A stretch of DNA of 6,384 nt from Weeksellaceae bacterium (GTDB lineage Bacteria > Bacteroidota > Bacteroidia > Flavobacteriales > Weeksellaceae): NCBI GenBank assembly GCA_022701475.1, contig JAKOOI010000165.1:1-6384 (forward strand), in the 5' to 3' direction. The notes under the pieces are model-generated. The model was given only the letters and a program-made list of their open reading frames with translations, was not told the origin of the DNA and ran no database searches. The position numbers and the translations under genes were made by a program. Positions 5,234 through 6,384 of this stretch are shown in pieces. Every line of letters starts with the position of its first letter. The first letter of the stretch is position 1.

Positions 5234-6358
5234 TTATTTAGGTAAAAAAGCAAAATGACCCGGAATATCGCCGGTTTTCACTTTCCATTTCAGTTTTCCG
5301 AATTTATTATAGCAAAACATTTCGCCGGATGAAGTATAATCTTTCGCATCACCGATAAAAATGTCGCTGTTTGCAGGGTTTACGGCAATGCTGTAAGGAG
5401 TAACGATTCCGGTCTGGGTGCCGTCGGTAATAAAATTGTTGCTGATGACCTGGTACGTATCCGTATCCAGGATTCCATAGCTGCTGACTGTTCCTGACGA
5501 AGTCCAGGCTGAGCTGCAATAATACAGCCTGTTCTCTACCATATCAAAATTGCTCATCGGCATATTGATCTCCTTGATCACCTGGTCTGTAGCCGGATTC
5601 AGTACATAGGTTTTAGGAGGGATGTTGCCGTAATTTCCACGGGAAGTGATCCAGAGTTTCCCGGTATCGTCTTTCTTGATGTTGCTCAGGTTAATGGCCA
5701 CCGGTATTTTCTTGATTTCGGTAAAGGTATTCAGGTCGATTACAGAAACGGTATTGTCATAATCGGGAGCGCTGTAGGCCCCGGAATTGGCTACATACAG
5801 CCTGTCGCCTATCACTTCCATCTGGTCGGGCTGTTTTCCCACGAATACTTTCCCGACGGTCTGAAGGGTATTCACATCCACTTTCAGCACATATCCGGGC
5901 TGGGAACTGCCTACGGCTCCTCCGTATGAAGTAATATACGCATAATCCTGATGGAAGTTAATGTATCTGCAGTTCTGTATATTGATTTCGCCGATGTGCT
6001 TTGCCGTTTTGGCATCCATCACTTCCACGTAATTGGAAAGGTTGATTACCGCATACAGCTTGTCGCGGTACACACGGATATCGTTTCCTACATCACCCAG
6101 GCTGCCGGCCACATTGGGATTTTGTGCATTGTAATAATTCTCCGTGAATACACCTGTAGAATAATCGAAGAAGTCGATGGAAGCTTTGTTGCTGCCCATA
6201 TTTCCTTCATTCAGTACATACAGTCCTTTGACCGCAATGTCTTCCGGTTCCTGTACGCCGGTGTTGGTGGCACCGTAATTAATATAGTCATAATCTTCCC
6301 TGCACGAAACAACGGCAAAGAAGAGGGCGAGAATCAAAAATAAACAGAGCTTCTTCAT
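5234..6358 (-). CDS. Surface beta-propeller lipoprotein, YncE/DUF5074 family, BtuG-like
   Basis: This 374-residue lipoprotein has a short hydrophobic signal (1-18), lipobox VVSC with the lipidated cysteine at 19, then the acidic REDYD. This resembles the Bacteroidota lipoprotein export signal that sends lipoproteins to the outer face of the outer membrane. The mature part is a beta-propeller: GLYVLNEGNMGS (45-56), SLGDV (86-90), NLSNYVEVMD (106-115), PDQMEVIGDRLYVANSG (177-193), WITSRGNYG (236-244), and a C-terminal blade PYSIAVNPANSDIFIGDAKDY in segments from 321, ending PGHFAFLPK (366-374). These marks fit the DUF5074/YncE-like family that includes BtuG, the surface propeller that captures cobalamin for BtuB in Bacteroides. 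Binding of B12 here is an inference. It is the most upstream of three co-directional genes in view, 35 bp before the next. Only 26 bp upstream are visible, so any transporter partner is outside the window. Confidence 0.88.
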   Translation of the reverse strand: MKKLCLFLILALFFAVVSCREDYDYINYGATNTGVQEPEDIAVKGLYVLNEGNMGSNKASIDFFDYSTGVFTENYYNAQNPNVAGSLGDVGNDIRVYRDKLYAVINLSNYVEVMDAKTAKHIGEINIQNCRYINFHQDYAYITSYGGAVGSSQPGYVLKVDVNTLQTVGKVFVGKQPDQMEVIGDRLYVANSGAYSAPDYDNTVSVIDLNTFTEIKKIPVAINLSNIKKDDTGKLWITSRGNYGNIPPKTYVLNPATDQVIKEINMPMSNFDMVENRLYYCSSAWTSSGTVSSYGILDTDTYQVISNNFITDGTQTGIVTPYSIAVNPANSDIFIGDAKDYTSSGEMFCYNKFGKLKWKVKTGDIPGHFAFLPK

Positions 6359-6384
6359 TTCTTTCTTTTTCTTAAAGCATTATT
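6359..6384 (-). promoter_or_regulatory. Start region of the lipoprotein gene (A-rich, no promoter visible)
   Basis: On the minus strand the 26 bases before ATG 6358 are A-rich (AAGAAAAAGAAAGAA directly before the start) and contain two TAA triplets. No TAnnTTTG element is present in this short piece. The composition suits a Bacteroidota translation start and would also fit a short gap after another gene of the same operon, but that cannot be decided at the window edge. Confidence 0.3.

Overview
The window looks like a chromosomal segment of a member of the Bacteroidota, most likely a flavobacterium of the Chryseobacterium type. Three things support this: two proteins end in type A sorting domains of the type IX secretion system (T9SS), starts are preceded by A-rich sequence instead of Shine-Dalgarno sites, and promoter elements of the Bacteroidota form TAnnTTTG lie upstream of the plus-strand genes. 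The genus cannot be proven from the sequence.

Positions 1-351 are non-coding and built from a mosaic repeat: two 101-bp direct copies (94 of 101 identical, 247 bp apart) plus several short near-perfect palindromes. A promoter region follows, then two plus-strand genes of tRNA maturation: tsaC (threonylcarbamoyl-AMP synthase, first step of t6A37 formation) and cca (the HD-domain CCA-adding enzyme). cca appears to have its own promoter and a leader of about 135 nt that can fold.

Positions 2613-2886 are a convergent intergenic region. A plus-strand terminator for cca and a minus-strand terminator for the opposing operon lie back to back and share one perfect 16-bp T/A palindrome. A third hairpin and a 13-codon reading frame lie next to them.

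The right half is a tight minus-strand run of three exported proteins, with 35-bp and 29-bp gaps. In transcription order they are a beta-propeller lipoprotein of the YncE/DUF5074 type with a probable surface-export signal, a paralogous propeller that instead carries a T9SS sorting domain, and a beta-rich cell-surface protein also carrying a T9SS sorting domain. The propeller family includes BtuG, the cobalamin-capturing surface lipoprotein that works with the TonB-dependent transporter BtuB in Bacteroides. The run is therefore best read as the distal part of a surface ligand-capture operon, possibly for vitamin B12. The transporter and any riboswitch would lie beyond the right edge. The most interesting point is that two related propellers in one operon appear to reach the surface by different routes.
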